DNA of 64,000 nt from Dactylosporangium roseum (GTDB lineage: Bacteria; Actinomycetota; Actinomycetes; Mycobacteriales; Micromonosporaceae), in assembly GCF_025264685.1 (NCBI RefSeq), contig NZ_CP073721.1:4641001-4705000 (forward strand), given 5' to 3'. The notes under the pieces are model-generated. The model was not told the origin of the DNA and ran no database searches. It saw nothing but the letters and a program-made list of their open reading frames with translations. Below, piece by piece: positions 54,094 to 64,000 of the stretch. Positions within the stretch are counted from its first letter, which is position 1, and each line of letters begins with the position of its first letter. A program made the position numbers and the translations under genes.

Positions 54094-55463
54094 CGACCGT
54101 CCTCGCCGCGCTCGCGCTGCTGGTCGTCGTGGGCCTGCCGCTGGCCTACGCGTTCACCCGCAGCCGGCCGCTCTCGCTCGTGCTCTCGCCGCTCACCGGC
54201 GCGGTGACCGTCGCCGCGGCCGTCCTGCCGATGCTGTGGATCGGCGGCGCGCTGTGGGCCTACCTTCCGACGGCTTTCGTCGGCACCGTGCTGCTCGCAT
54301 GGCACCTCCGGCGCCGGCCGCCGGTGCCGCACGGCTCGTCGCTGTCGGCCGCGCTCCTGACCGTGCCGCTGTTGTTCCCCTTCCTGACCGCCTTCCGCGC
54401 GCCGAACGGCTGGGACGCCCACGCGATCTGGTGGCTGCACGCGGGGATGTATCTCGAGGGTGCCGACTACACCCGGGAGGTGATGGGCAACCCGGCGATG
54501 GTGTTCACGCATCCGGACTACCCGCCCCTGAACTCCTCCGCCGTCGCGCTGGCCTGGGGTGTGCTCGACACGCGTGACTTCCTCGCCGCGCAGTTCGTCT
54601 CCAGCGCGGTCACCGGCGCGTCGATCGCCATGCTCGTCTATGCCGTGCGCGTCGTCACCGCGGCGGCGCCGCCGCCGCTGTCGTGGTCGGGCTCGATCGC
54701 GGCCGGCCTGTCGGTGTGGTTCCCGACGTACACGTCACCGGCGTCGGGACTCAGCGACGCCATGTGCGCCGCGGCGTTCACGGCCGGCGCCGTGCTGCTG
54801 TTGTTCGCCCGGGACCCGTTCGACACCCGGGTCCTGCCGGTCACGCTGCTGCTGCTCGGCAGCGCGGCGCTCATGAAGAACGAGGGCCTGAGCCTCGTCG
54901 GCGTGCTCGCCGTGGTCGCCACCGTCAGGCATCGGCGGGCCTGGCGCCGCGCCGCCTGGGGCTGGCTGCCGTTCGCCGCCGGCGTCGTGTGGTCGCTGAC
55001 CACCCGGGCGTTCGGCGCGAAGACCGACGTGCTGTCCGCCGGCGGCTTCGGCCGGCTCCTCAAGGGCGATCCGGACATCCTGCGCCGGCTCGGTCCCGTC
55101 GGCACCACACTGTGGGGCATCGCGGACGGCGTCGTGCTCTTCGCGGCCGGCGGCGCGCTGCTCGGCCTGCTGCTGCTCCGCAAGCGGCGGCGGGCACTCG
55201 GCCTCGGCGCGGATCCCTGGCTGTGGCTCGTGCTCGGCGGCTACTCGGCGATCCTGACGCTGATCTACCTGGCGACGCCCTACGATCTCGCGTGGCACCT
55301 GGCCACCTCGGCCGACCGGGTGCTGATCCCGGTGGCGGCCATGGCCTGCGCCAGCGCGGCATGCTGGATCGTCGTGGCCCTGTCACCGGCGCGGCGGCCC
55401 GACCCGGCACCCGGATCCGTCGCGGCGGAGCCACACCTGGTGAGCGCCGCCGCACACCCGTGA
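54090..55463 (+). CDS. GT-C type membrane glycosyltransferase (GT39-like)
   Basis: 457 residues with about ten to twelve helices. The first outer loop contains the acidic motif NGWDAHAIWWLHAGMY, followed by a loop rich in aromatics (FTHPDYPPLNSS), as in polyprenyl-phosphate-sugar dependent GT-C enzymes of the ArnT/PMT type. The substrate cannot be named. It overlaps the preceding gene by 4 bp. No terminator is obvious; a long palindrome lies 65 bp further. Confidence 0.75.
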   Translation: MTTVLAALALLVVVGLPLAYAFTRSRPLSLVLSPLTGAVTVAAAVLPMLWIGGALWAYLPTAFVGTVLLAWHLRRRPPVPHGSSLSAALLTVPLLFPFLTAFRAPNGWDAHAIWWLHAGMYLEGADYTREVMGNPAMVFTHPDYPPLNSSAVALAWGVLDTRDFLAAQFVSSAVTGASIAMLVYAVRVVTAAAPPPLSWSGSIAAGLSVWFPTYTSPASGLSDAMCAAAFTAGAVLLLFARDPFDTRVLPVTLLLLGSAALMKNEGLSLVGVLAVVATVRHRRAWRRAAWGWLPFAAGVVWSLTTRAFGAKTDVLSAGGFGRLLKGDPDILRRLGPVGTTLWGIADGVVLFAAGGALLGLLLLRKRRRALGLGADPWLWLVLGGYSAILTLIYLATPYDLAWHLATSADRVLIPVAAMACASAACWIVVALSPARRPDPAPGSVAAEPHLVSAAAHP

Positions 55464-55528
55464 CGGCACGCGCGTCGATCCGTCCCCGCCGGCCCGGTCG
55501 CCCCTGGGGTTCAGCCCTGCACCGCTTT

Positions 55529-55582
55529 CATTGTCGTGGAGCGTTTTTGTATCCAGGGGTGCAAAATTGCTCCACGACAATG
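55529..55582. repeat. intergenic inverted repeat (14-bp perfect arms)
   Basis: CATTGTCGTGGAGC (55529-55542) is the exact reverse complement of 55569-55582; the 26-nt loop continues the stem imperfectly (TTTTTG against CAAAA). It is AT-richer than its surroundings. In size and position it resembles the other two long inverted repeats in this window. Confidence 0.7.
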
Positions 55583-55652
55583 TGCCACCCACGCACCGCG
55601 CACTGACACCGCGCACCAGGCACTCTGTACTCCGCACCGCCGCCGGGCACGG

Positions 55653-55838
55653 CTACCGGGTGGCGGTCTGCGGCAGCCGCACGACCGTGGGCTGCCGCCG
55701 AGTGGTCGACCATCGCCGATCGCGGCGGACGCCGCCACCGTCGACCTCGGCGCGCCACTCCGGCTGCGGTGTGAGCGCGATCTCAGCGGCCCGGCGGATC
55801 AGCTCCCGCACCCACGGTGACGACGGCGTCCACGACAC
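55653..55838 (-). pseudogene. possible N-terminal remnant of a regulator gene
   Basis: From GTG 55838 the minus strand reads VSWTPSSPWVRELIRRAAEI then ALTPQPEWRAEVD before the sequence loses protein character and stops at 55653. The opening resembles the first helices of PucR-type regulators that I recall next to flavin monooxygenase genes, but this is from memory and weak. It is divergent from such a gene. It may be a decayed regulator or no gene at all. Confidence 0.3.
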
Positions 55839-55958
55839 GCGACAGTACAGTGCAGAGTGCACCGTTGACCGCCCGTCCTGGTGCGGACGCCCTCGACCCG
55901 CCGGCGCTCCGCGCCGCACCATGGAAGGGCCGAACGTCGCTGTTTGGAGCCGCCGCCG

Positions 55959-57458
<1,500 letters not shown>

Positions 57459-57507
57459 GCACCCGCGGCGACGGCCCGAACGCCGGTCGTCCCGGCCACG
57501 CCGCTGT

Positions 57508-58683
57508 TCAGCGCTTCCCGAGGTCCTGGCGCCCGGCCAGGAGGAGCGCTCCGGTCGCGGTGACGGCCGTGAGCGCACCGGCGGCGACGAGGGCGCCGTC
57601 CGGATCGAGCAGCGCGATGAGCGGGGTCGCGGCGGCGGTGCCGAGTCCGATGGCCGTTTGCATCACGGCCCCGAGCGCGGCGAAGGCCCGGCCCCGCCGG
57701 TCCGGCGACGTCCGCGCGCTGATCAGGGCGTTCTGCGCGACGTTGAGGAGGCCGTTGCCGGCACCGCCGAGCGCCGAGGCGACGAACGCCGCCGTCAGGC
57801 TGGGCGCGAGGCCGATGCCGGCGATGCCCGCGCCCGTGACCAGGTTTCCCACGGCGAGGGCGGTGTGCCCGCGCAATCCGATGTACGGCAGGAGTTGTGA
57901 CCCGACCATCGCCCCCGTGCCCCAGAGCGTGAGGTAGACGCCGTATCCGGCGGCGCTCGCGCCGAGCTGGTCGACGAAGCGGAAGGGTGCGGCGACGTTG
58001 TCGACCACGCCGCAGGCCACCGCGATCGCGCAGGCGGGGATCGCGAACCGCAGGATCGCGTCACCGGCGAGAATGCGGAACCCGCCGGCCCGGCCGGTGG
58101 CCGCCGCACCGGCCGGGGTCCGCGCCGGTGGCCGGCGGACCGCCAACCCCGTGCAGGCGAGCGCGAGGAGCGCGAAGGTGGCGGCGTCGACGAGGACCGC
58201 GGTGGTGGGGCCGAACGCACCGGTCAGCAGCCCACCGGCGGCCGGTCCGGCGATCCAGCCGAGGTTGGTGCCGGTGGCCAGCCAGGCGTAGCCGCGGACC
58301 GCGCCGTCCTCGCCGGTGATGGCCGGGAGCAGGGCGGCGGTGGCCGGCCGGACGAACGCCGACAGGGCCGACAGCGCGGCGAACAGGCACAGGGTCGCCC
58401 AGAGCGTGCCGATCAGCGCGAGCGGGACGCACAGCACGGCCTGGCCCGTCAGCGCGACCAGGAGCACCCGGCGGGTCTCCACCCGGTCGATCACCTTGCC
58501 GGTCACCGGGGCGAGGAGCACGAACGGCAGGAGTTCGGCGGCGAGCAGGCCGGTCACCCAGCCGGTGCCGTGCGGCTGGAGCCGCAGCAGCAACGCGACC
58601 AGGGCGGCCGCGTCACCGGCCGTCGACACCGCCAGTCCGGCGGCCAGCAACGCCAGGTCGGCGCGGCCCGCGGCCCGGTTCAC
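57508..58683 (-). CDS. MFS transporter
   Basis: 391 residues, about 12 helices. N-terminal LALLAAGLAVSTAGDAAALVALLLRL, then the loop VTGKVIDRVETRRVLLV (MFS motif A form). Substrate unknown; likely a drug or metabolite exporter. GTG 58683 overlaps the ArsR-type regulator stop (GTGA), so it is in an operon with, and probably controlled by, that regulator. Confidence 0.85.
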   Translation of the reverse strand: MNRAAGRADLALLAAGLAVSTAGDAAALVALLLRLQPHGTGWVTGLLAAELLPFVLLAPVTGKVIDRVETRRVLLVALTGQAVLCVPLALIGTLWATLCLFAALSALSAFVRPATAALLPAITGEDGAVRGYAWLATGTNLGWIAGPAAGGLLTGAFGPTTAVLVDAATFALLALACTGLAVRRPPARTPAGAAATGRAGGFRILAGDAILRFAIPACAIAVACGVVDNVAAPFRFVDQLGASAAGYGVYLTLWGTGAMVGSQLLPYIGLRGHTALAVGNLVTGAGIAGIGLAPSLTAAFVASALGGAGNGLLNVAQNALISARTSPDRRGRAFAALGAVMQTAIGLGTAAATPLIALLDPDGALVAAGALTAVTATGALLLAGRQDLGKR

Positions 58684-59258
58684 GGTGCCGGCGGGAGCCG
58701 CAACGGATGCAGGACGAGCATCGCCTTGACCGGCTCGGCGCCCGGCGGGCGGCGGCCGGGATCGCGGAGGCGGTCGCCGAACGTCTCGAACAGCGCGTGC
58801 ACACGCTCGCGCAGTTCCGCGGTCTCCTGCGCGGTCAGGTGGAGCGTCCAGTCGCTGAGCACCGCGGCCCGCCGCCACGCCTGCGGGGCGGAGTGCCGCG
58901 CCGCCAGCCACGCCCGGAGCTGGCCGAATCCGCGGTCGGCGACGGTGGCCAGCAGCTCATCGGCCGCCAGGCGCTCCTCGTCCGACCCGGGGTCCGCCTC
59001 GATGCGGTGTCCCAGCGCGGTCAGCGTCCAGGGACGGCTGCGGCCCCGGCCGCCCGGCGCCTCCACGACGAACCCGTGCCGGGCCAGGATCCGCAGGTGC
59101 CAGGACATGTTGCCCGGCTTCTGGGCCAGGTGCCGGCCGGCCTGGGTGGCCGTGAGCGGCCCGTCGCGGCCCAGCAGCTCCAGCACCGCGAGCCGCACCG
59201 GGTGCGCGAGCGCCCGCATGGCGGCCACGTCGCCGGTGAGGTCCCTCCGCTCGTCCAT
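58680..59258 (-). CDS. ArsR-type winged-helix regulator
   Basis: 192 residues. An N-terminal ArsR-like winged helix (MRALAHPVRLAVLELLGRDGPLTATQAGRHLAQKPGNMSWHLRILARHGFVVEAP) is followed by a helical domain of about 100 residues with an effector or dimer role. AAGGAG is nine bases before ATG 59258. An inverted repeat lies immediately upstream, so it probably represses itself and the MFS gene that follows. Confidence 0.88.
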   Translation of the reverse strand: MDERRDLTGDVAAMRALAHPVRLAVLELLGRDGPLTATQAGRHLAQKPGNMSWHLRILARHGFVVEAPGGRGRSRPWTLTALGHRIEADPGSDEERLAADELLATVADRGFGQLRAWLAARHSAPQAWRRAAVLSDWTLHLTAQETAELRERVHALFETFGDRLRDPGRRPPGAEPVKAMLVLHPLRLPPAP

Positions 59259-59274
59259 GTAGCAAGACTCCTTG

Positions 59275-59292
59275 TGACAAGAAGCCTTGTCA
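59275..59292. promoter_or_regulatory. probable operator of the ArsR/MFS operon
   Basis: TGACAAG-N4-CTTGTCA is a perfect inverted repeat 17 bp before the regulator start. On the minus strand it overlaps a TTGACA (59294-59289) that fits a -35 hexamer. A dimer bound here would block RNA polymerase. Confidence 0.65.
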
Positions 59293-59304
59293 AGTAGCCG
59301 AGGC

Positions 59305-60774
59305 TCAGGGGTCGCCGGCGTCGGTGGCATGACGGTCGAGGAACTCGTAGACCTCGGTGAGGTCGACGCCGGGGAAGGCGCCGGGCGGGAGCACGGCCAG
59401 GACGTGGGACTGGGCGCGGGCCGACGGCCGGGCCAGGCGATCCCACCGCGCCGCCAGGTCGGCCGGCGGCCGGGCGCAGCACGACGGGTCGGGGCACCGG
59501 GACGTCCTGCGTTCGGTCGTCTCCCGGCCACGGAACCACTTCGACTCCCGGAACGGCACGCCGACGGTCACCGCGAACCCCTCGCCCACGTCGCGGCTCG
59601 AGCACCAGTAGGTCCCGGTCGGCGTGTCGGTGTACTGCTCCAGGCCCGGATAGCCGCGCGCCGACCGGAAGACCCGCCGGGCCGCCCACTGGCGGCACGC
59701 CCTTTGGCCCTCGATCGCACCGTCGGCGTCGGCCGGAAAGGCGACGCCGTCGTTCTCGTAGGCCTTGTAGATCCGCCCGTCCTCGTCCGCGCGGACGAAG
59801 TGCACGGGCAGGTCGAGGTGCCGCGTCGCGAGGTTGGTGAAGCGGTGCGCCGCCATCTCGTACGAGACGGAGAACACGTCCCGCACGTCCTCGACGGCCA
59901 GCGACCGGTCGTCCTTGGCGTGGCGCAGCAGCGCAACGGCGGCCCGCTCGGGCACGAGGACGGCCGCGGCGAAGTAGTTCGCCTCGGTCCGCTGGCGCAG
60001 GTAGTCGGCGAACCCGTCCGGCGTGCCGTGCCCGAGGACGAAGGCCGCCAGGGTCTGCAACAGCACGCTGCGGGTGTCGTGGCCGCCTGTCCAGCTACCC
60101 TGCGTCAGGTAGATCCGCCGGTGCCGGAGGTCGGCGACCGAACGCACCGATCGCGGCAGGTCACGCAGGTACCGCAGACGAAACCCGCAGTGCGCGGCGA
60201 GGTCGAGCAGCACCCGCTGGGACAGCGCGCCGGTCCCGCCGTACCCCACCGCGTCGAGAATCCGGGCCGCGTGCGCCTCGACGGCCGGGAAGTAGTTGCC
60301 CCGCTCGCGCATCTCGTCACGCAGCCGCCTGTTCGCCGTCCGGGCTTCTTCCGGCGTGCTGGCCGACCGCTCGGAACGGCGGCGCAGCGCGTCGTACAGG
60401 CCGCTGATGTGTTCGAGCGCGGCCGTCGGCACGCGCCGGCCCGGTCGCAGCGGCGGCAGCCCGAGGGCGCGGTACGCGGGCTCCGCCTGCGCCTCCTCGA
60501 CGGCGATCTCGAGCGCGGCCCGGCGGCTCGGCGGCTCGGGACGCAGCAGCTCGTCGGCGGACAGCCGGAAGGCGGCGGCGATCGCGGCGAGCAGGCGCAG
60601 CGTCGGCTGGCGGCGGCCGTTTTCGACCTGGGAGAGGTGCGACGGGGAGCTGCCGACCGCCGAGGCCAGCTCGGCCAGGGTCAGCCGCCTCGCACGGCGC
60701 TCGTGCCGGATGCGCCTGCCGACGAGGCGGAGGTCGGACTCGAGGCCGGGCGGCAACTCCGCCCTTCTTCCCAC
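59305..60774 (-). CDS. ramB: RamB/ScfR-family regulator of acetate metabolism
   Basis: 489 residues, the usual RamB length. An N-terminal XRE-type HTH (GRRIRHERRARRLTLAELASAVGSSPSHLSQVENGRRQPTLRLL), a middle region, a degenerate IrrE/ImmA-like segment (RQRTEANYFAAAVLVPERA) and a C-terminal domain with a Cys cluster (RCPDPSCCARP). In Corynebacterium RamB controls the isocitrate lyase gene aceA, which here is divergent. GTG 60774 has no RBS; TAGAAT 7 nt upstream marks a leaderless transcript. Confidence 0.88.
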   Translation of the reverse strand: MGRRAELPPGLESDLRLVGRRIRHERRARRLTLAELASAVGSSPSHLSQVENGRRQPTLRLLAAIAAAFRLSADELLRPEPPSRRAALEIAVEEAQAEPAYRALGLPPLRPGRRVPTAALEHISGLYDALRRRSERSASTPEEARTANRRLRDEMRERGNYFPAVEAHAARILDAVGYGGTGALSQRVLLDLAAHCGFRLRYLRDLPRSVRSVADLRHRRIYLTQGSWTGGHDTRSVLLQTLAAFVLGHGTPDGFADYLRQRTEANYFAAAVLVPERAAVALLRHAKDDRSLAVEDVRDVFSVSYEMAAHRFTNLATRHLDLPVHFVRADEDGRIYKAYENDGVAFPADADGAIEGQRACRQWAARRVFRSARGYPGLEQYTDTPTGTYWCSSRDVGEGFAVTVGVPFRESKWFRGRETTERRTSRCPDPSCCARPPADLAARWDRLARPSARAQSHVLAVLPPGAFPGVDLTEVYEFLDRHATDAGDP

Positions 60775-60781
60775 CGACGAA

Positions 60782-60787
60782 ATTCTA
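60782..60787 (-). promoter_or_regulatory. leaderless-type -10 element of ramB (TAGAAT)
   Basis: TAGAAT on the minus strand is 7 nt before the ramB GTG at 60774. The 103-bp space to aceA must also hold the aceA promoter and any RamB sites; I saw no clear match to the known RamB consensus. Confidence 0.55.
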
Positions 60788-60877
60788 CCGATTCTTCCGC
60801 GATGTCGCGCGTGCGGAGGCGTTCCCCGCGGGAATCCACCCCTCCTTTGACGGGCAGCGACCCGGAGGTGATTCGAG

Positions 60878-62176
60878 ATGACCGCACGTACCGACCTGGG
60901 CCTGGAGGCATGTGGGCTCGCCGGGCAGTGGAAGACCGACACCCGCTGGTCCGGCATCGAACGGCCGTACTCCGCCGAGGACGTCATCAGGCTCCGCGGC
61001 ACGATCCGCGAAGAGCACACGCTCGCCCGGCTCGGCGCCGAGCGGCTCTGGCGAATGCTGCGGGACGAGCCGTACGTGGCCGCGCTCGGCGCGCTGACCG
61101 GCGGCCAGGCCGTACAGATGGTCCGGGCAGGTCTCGGAGCGATCTACCTGTCGGGCTGGCAGGTAGCCGCCGACGCCAACACGGCCGGCCATACCTATCC
61201 GGACCAGAGCCTGTACCCGGTCAACTCCGTTCCACAGGTCGTACGACGGATCAACAATGCCCTGCTCAGGGCGGACCAGATCGCGTCGACCGAAGGCTCG
61301 GAGGACGGGCGGTACTGGCTCGCCCCGATCGTCGCGGACGCGGAGGCCGGCTTCGGCGGCGCGCTCAACGCGTTCGAGCTCATGAAGGCGATGATCGCCG
61401 CGGGCGCGGCCGCCGTGCACTGGGAGGACCAGCTCGCCAGCGAGAAGAAGTGCGGCCACCTGGGCGGCAAGGTGCTGGTGCCGACGCAGCAGCACATCAA
61501 GACGCTGGTCGCGGCGCGGCTCGCGGCGGACGTGTCGGACGTCCCCACGCTGGTGGTCGCGCGGACCGACTCGCTGGGCGCGACGCTCATCACCAGCGAC
61601 GTCGACGAGCGGGACCGCCCGTTCATCACGGGCGCACGCACCGCCGAGGGCTTCTACCGGATCGAGCCGGGGATCAAGTCGTCGATCGCGCGCGGCCTCG
61701 CCTTCGCGCCCTACGCCGACCTGCTGTGGTTCGAGACCAGCACGCCCGACCTCGAACAGGCGCGGACGTTCGCCGAGGCGATCCACGCGGAACACCCGGA
61801 CAAGCTGCTCGCCTACAACTGCTCGCCGTCGTTCAACTGGCGGCAGCACCTGGACGACGAGACGATCGCACGGTTCCAGGTCGAGCTCGGCGCGATGGGG
61901 TACCGGTTCCAGTTCATCACGCTCGCCGGTTTCCACGCGCTCAACCTGTCGATGTACGACCTCGCGTGGGACTACTCCCGGCGTGGCATGCCGGCCTACG
62001 TCGACGTGCAGGAGGCGGAGTTCGCCGCCGAGCCGCGCGGCTACACGGCGACCCGGCACCAGCGTGAGGTCGGCACCGGCTACTTCGACCTGGTCGCGAC
62101 CGCGGTCGACCCCACCGCCTCCACGACGGCCCTCGCCGGTTCGACCGAGGCGGAGCAGTTCACCGCGGCCCACTGA
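60878..62176 (+). CDS. aceA: isocitrate lyase
   Basis: 432 residues, the normal length of short-form isocitrate lyase. The catalytic loop KKCGH is present, with SGWQVAADAN and NCSPSFNW. It splits isocitrate into glyoxylate and succinate in the glyoxylate shunt, allowing growth on acetate or fatty acids. GGAGGT lies nine bases before ATG 60878. Divergent from ramB. No malate synthase gene is adjacent. The stop is 1 bp from the end of the convergent GH15 gene. Confidence 0.95.
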   Translation: MTARTDLGLEACGLAGQWKTDTRWSGIERPYSAEDVIRLRGTIREEHTLARLGAERLWRMLRDEPYVAALGALTGGQAVQMVRAGLGAIYLSGWQVAADANTAGHTYPDQSLYPVNSVPQVVRRINNALLRADQIASTEGSEDGRYWLAPIVADAEAGFGGALNAFELMKAMIAAGAAAVHWEDQLASEKKCGHLGGKVLVPTQQHIKTLVAARLAADVSDVPTLVVARTDSLGATLITSDVDERDRPFITGARTAEGFYRIEPGIKSSIARGLAFAPYADLLWFETSTPDLEQARTFAEAIHAEHPDKLLAYNCSPSFNWRQHLDDETIARFQVELGAMGYRFQFITLAGFHALNLSMYDLAWDYSRRGMPAYVDVQEAEFAAEPRGYTATRHQREVGTGYFDLVATAVDPTASTTALAGSTEAEQFTAAH

Positions 62177-62177
62177 G

Positions 62178-63980
62178 TCAGCCCAGGGCGCGGTCGAGGT
62201 TGAAGGCGGCGCTGATCAGCGCGAAGTGGGTGAACGCCTGCGGGAAGTTGCCCTGCTGCCGGCCGGTGCGGCCGATCTGCTCGGCGTACAGCCCCAGGTG
62301 GTTGGCGTAGGTCAGCATCTTCTCGAAGGCCAGCCGCGCCTCGTCGAGGCGGCCGGCCCGGGTCAGCGCCTCGACGTACCAGAAGGAGCAGATCGAAAAG
62401 GTGCCCTCCTCGCCGTGCAGGCCGTCGGGGCTCGCCTCGGGGTCGTAGCGGTAGACCAGTGAGTCGGACACCAGGTCCGCGGTGAGCGCGTCGAGCGTGG
62501 ACAGCCACTTCGGATCGGTGGGGGCGATGAACTTCGTCAACGGCATCATGAGCACGGCCGCGTCCAGTACGTCGTCGCCCTCGTGCTGGACGAAGGCCCG
62601 CCGCTCGGCCGACCAGCCGTGCCGCATGACCCGCCGGTAGATCGTGTCCCGGGTCCGCCTCCAGCGCGGGAGGTCGGCGGGCAGACCCCGGTGGTTGGCC
62701 ATGCGGATGGCCCGTTCGATCGCCACCCAGCACATCAGCCGCGAGTAGAGGAAGTTCTTCCGCCCGCCGCGGGTCTCCCAGATGCCCTCGTCCGGCTGGC
62801 CCCAGTGCTCGCAGACCCAGTCGACCAGGGCGCAGACCGCCTCCCACTGGTCGCTGGAGATGGCCTTGCCCCACTTGTCGTACAGGTAGATCGAGTCGAC
62901 GAGCGCCCCGTAGATGTCGAGCTGGAGCTGGTCGGCCGCGGCGTTGCCGACCCGCACCGGGGCCGATCCCCGGTAGCCCTCCAGGTCCAGCTCGCGTTCG
63001 GGCAGCTCGGTACGGCCGTCGATGCCGTACATGATCTGCAGTGGGCCGGAGGGGCCGTCGCCGCGCAGGGTCACGTGCCGGCTCAGGAAGTTCATGAACG
63101 CCTCGGCCTCACCGGCGAAGCCCAGCCGCAGCAGCGCGTACGCGCAGAAGGCGGCGTCGCGGATCCACACGTACCGGTAGTCCCAGTTCCGCTCGCCGCC
63201 GACCTGCTCGGGCAGGCTGGTCGTCGGCGCCGCCACGATGGCGCCCGTCGGCGCGTAGGTGAGCAGCTTGAGGGTCAGCGCGGAACGGTGCACCGTCTCC
63301 CGCCACCGGCCGCGGTACCGGGAGGCGGACAGCCAGCGCCGCCAGAACGCGACCGTACCGGCGAACTCCTGTTCGGCCTCGGCGTGCGGGCAGCCGCGCG
63401 GTGCGACGCCGTCGCGGATCCGGTCGAGCGCGAACACCGCGGACTCGCTCTCCAGCAGCTTGAACGACGACGTCGCGTCCGCGGCGTCGATCTCGACCGG
63501 CGCCGTGGCCGTCAGCGCGAGAGCGAGGTCCGCCGACTCGAACAACGTCTGCCCGTGGAGCTGACGCACGGTGTGCGGCTGCGTCCCGAAGCCGAACCGC
63601 GGGGCCACCCGGGCGCGGAACTGCATCGAGCCGCGCACGCACAGCACCCGCCGGATCAGGCGGTGCCGGTCGGCCTCGACCGAGTCGTCGACCACCGGCA
63701 TGTAGTCCTGGACCTCGCCCACCCCCTCCTCGGTGAAGAACCGGGTGATGAGCACGTTGGTGTCCGGGAAGTAGAACTGCTTGGTGGCGGCCGGCCCGTC
63801 GGCCGCCAGCCGGAACGATCCGCCCCGGTCGGCGTCGAGAATCGAGCCGAACACGCTGGGCGCGTCGAAACGCGGGCAGCAGTACCAGTCGATCGTGCCG
63901 TCGGTGCCGACCAGCGCCACGGTGCGCAGGTCACCGATCAGGCCGTGGTCGGCGATCGGCAGATAGTGTGCGTTCGGCAT
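62178..63980 (-). CDS. GH15 glucoamylase/trehalase-like enzyme
   Basis: 600 residues. The N-terminal trehalase-like domain (IADHGLIGDLRTVALVGTDGTIDWYCCPRFDAPSVFG) and the (alpha/alpha)6 barrel (GGERNWDYRYVWIRDAAF) are typical of GH15. Acidic candidates for catalysis are in EEGTFSICSFW and in YAEQIGRTGRQQGNFPQAFTH. There is no signal peptide, so it acts inside the cell on trehalose or alpha-glucans. GGGAGGG precedes ATG 63980. Confidence 0.92.
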   Translation of the reverse strand: MPNAHYLPIADHGLIGDLRTVALVGTDGTIDWYCCPRFDAPSVFGSILDADRGGSFRLAADGPAATKQFYFPDTNVLITRFFTEEGVGEVQDYMPVVDDSVEADRHRLIRRVLCVRGSMQFRARVAPRFGFGTQPHTVRQLHGQTLFESADLALALTATAPVEIDAADATSSFKLLESESAVFALDRIRDGVAPRGCPHAEAEQEFAGTVAFWRRWLSASRYRGRWRETVHRSALTLKLLTYAPTGAIVAAPTTSLPEQVGGERNWDYRYVWIRDAAFCAYALLRLGFAGEAEAFMNFLSRHVTLRGDGPSGPLQIMYGIDGRTELPERELDLEGYRGSAPVRVGNAAADQLQLDIYGALVDSIYLYDKWGKAISSDQWEAVCALVDWVCEHWGQPDEGIWETRGGRKNFLYSRLMCWVAIERAIRMANHRGLPADLPRWRRTRDTIYRRVMRHGWSAERRAFVQHEGDDVLDAAVLMMPLTKFIAPTDPKWLSTLDALTADLVSDSLVYRYDPEASPDGLHGEEGTFSICSFWYVEALTRAGRLDEARLAFEKMLTYANHLGLYAEQIGRTGRQQGNFPQAFTHFALISAAFNLDRALG

Positions 63981-64000
63981 GTGTCCCTCCCGGGTCGGCA

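Larger units (their letters stand above)
55464..55958. other. 495-bp region with palindrome and regulator remnant
   Basis: Between the GT-C gene and the monooxygenase gene. It contains the inverted repeat at 55529-55582 and, on the minus strand, a short frame (55653-55838) that looks like the beginning of a regulator. GGAG near 55945 serves the monooxygenase start. Nothing else was seen. Confidence 0.45.

Overview
The window is about 64 kb of very GC-rich DNA with strong G/C at third codon positions, GTG/TTG starts, many 4-bp start/stop overlaps (ATGA, GTGA) and several leaderless-type promoters (TANNNT 6-7 nt before the start codon). A translational-type T-box before ileS, a RamB-type regulator beside isocitrate lyase and an AfsR/SARP-type regulator all point to an actinomycete. 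Family Micromonosporaceae is a plausible guess but is not proven from sequence alone. I see no rRNA, tRNA, CRISPR array, prophage or intact insertion sequence.

Layout. 1-0.6 kb: tail of a membrane glycosyltransferase followed by a 53-residue protein with an LPATG sortase-type signal. 0.8-6.2 kb: giant Ser/Thr kinase-AAA-GAF-histidine kinase gene carrying a 1-nt frameshift. 6.3-13.2 kb: seven-gene kynurenine operon (kynA-kynU-kmo-nbaE-amnD-nbaC-nbaD, minus strand), divergent from an Lrp/AsnC regulator. 13.7-19.2 kb: KdpD-like sensor kinase, leucine-rich-repeat protein, AA10 lytic polysaccharide monooxygenase with a CebR-like operator, and a DUF6226-like protein. 19.4-25.7 kb: secreted alpha-amylase with a C-terminal PUD module, small ORF, then an overlapping set of sensor kinase, response regulator, acyltransferase and NPCBM protein. 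25.7-30 kb: K+/cation antiporter pair, DksA/TraR zinc finger, two membrane proteins.

30.6-34.7 kb: SARP-family ATPase regulator and a divergent DUF5997/LysR-substrate-domain pair. 34.7-38.4 kb: sulfate ABC transporter operon with a 24-bp perfect palindrome upstream. 38.7-42.1 kb: T-box and ileS. 42.2-47.9 kb: unusual inositol-monophosphatase homologue, CopD/CtaG copper/cytochrome oxidase assembly fusion, MFS exporter with a disturbed 3' end abutting a DUF2267 remnant, GyrI-like protein. 47.9-52.3 kb: CBS protein, pyruvate formate-lyase and its activase, AhpD-like protein preceded by a 50-residue peptide. 52.5-57.5 kb: DUF1801 remnant, DoxX protein, GT-C membrane glycosyltransferase pair, Baeyer-Villiger-type monooxygenase. 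57.5-64 kb: MFS/ArsR pair, ramB-aceA glyoxylate shunt pair, GH15 glucoamylase/trehalase-like enzyme.

Functional picture: mostly chromosomal housekeeping and catabolic genes (tryptophan, acetate, alpha-glucans, chitin/cellulose), with gene remnants and three long intergenic inverted repeats (14-20 bp arms, 26-29 nt loops) marking places of past rearrangement. The items most worth a second look are the LPATG mini-protein, the peptide/AhpD pair, the inverted-repeat class, the large palindrome before the sulfate operon, and the active-site-substituted IMPase homologue.
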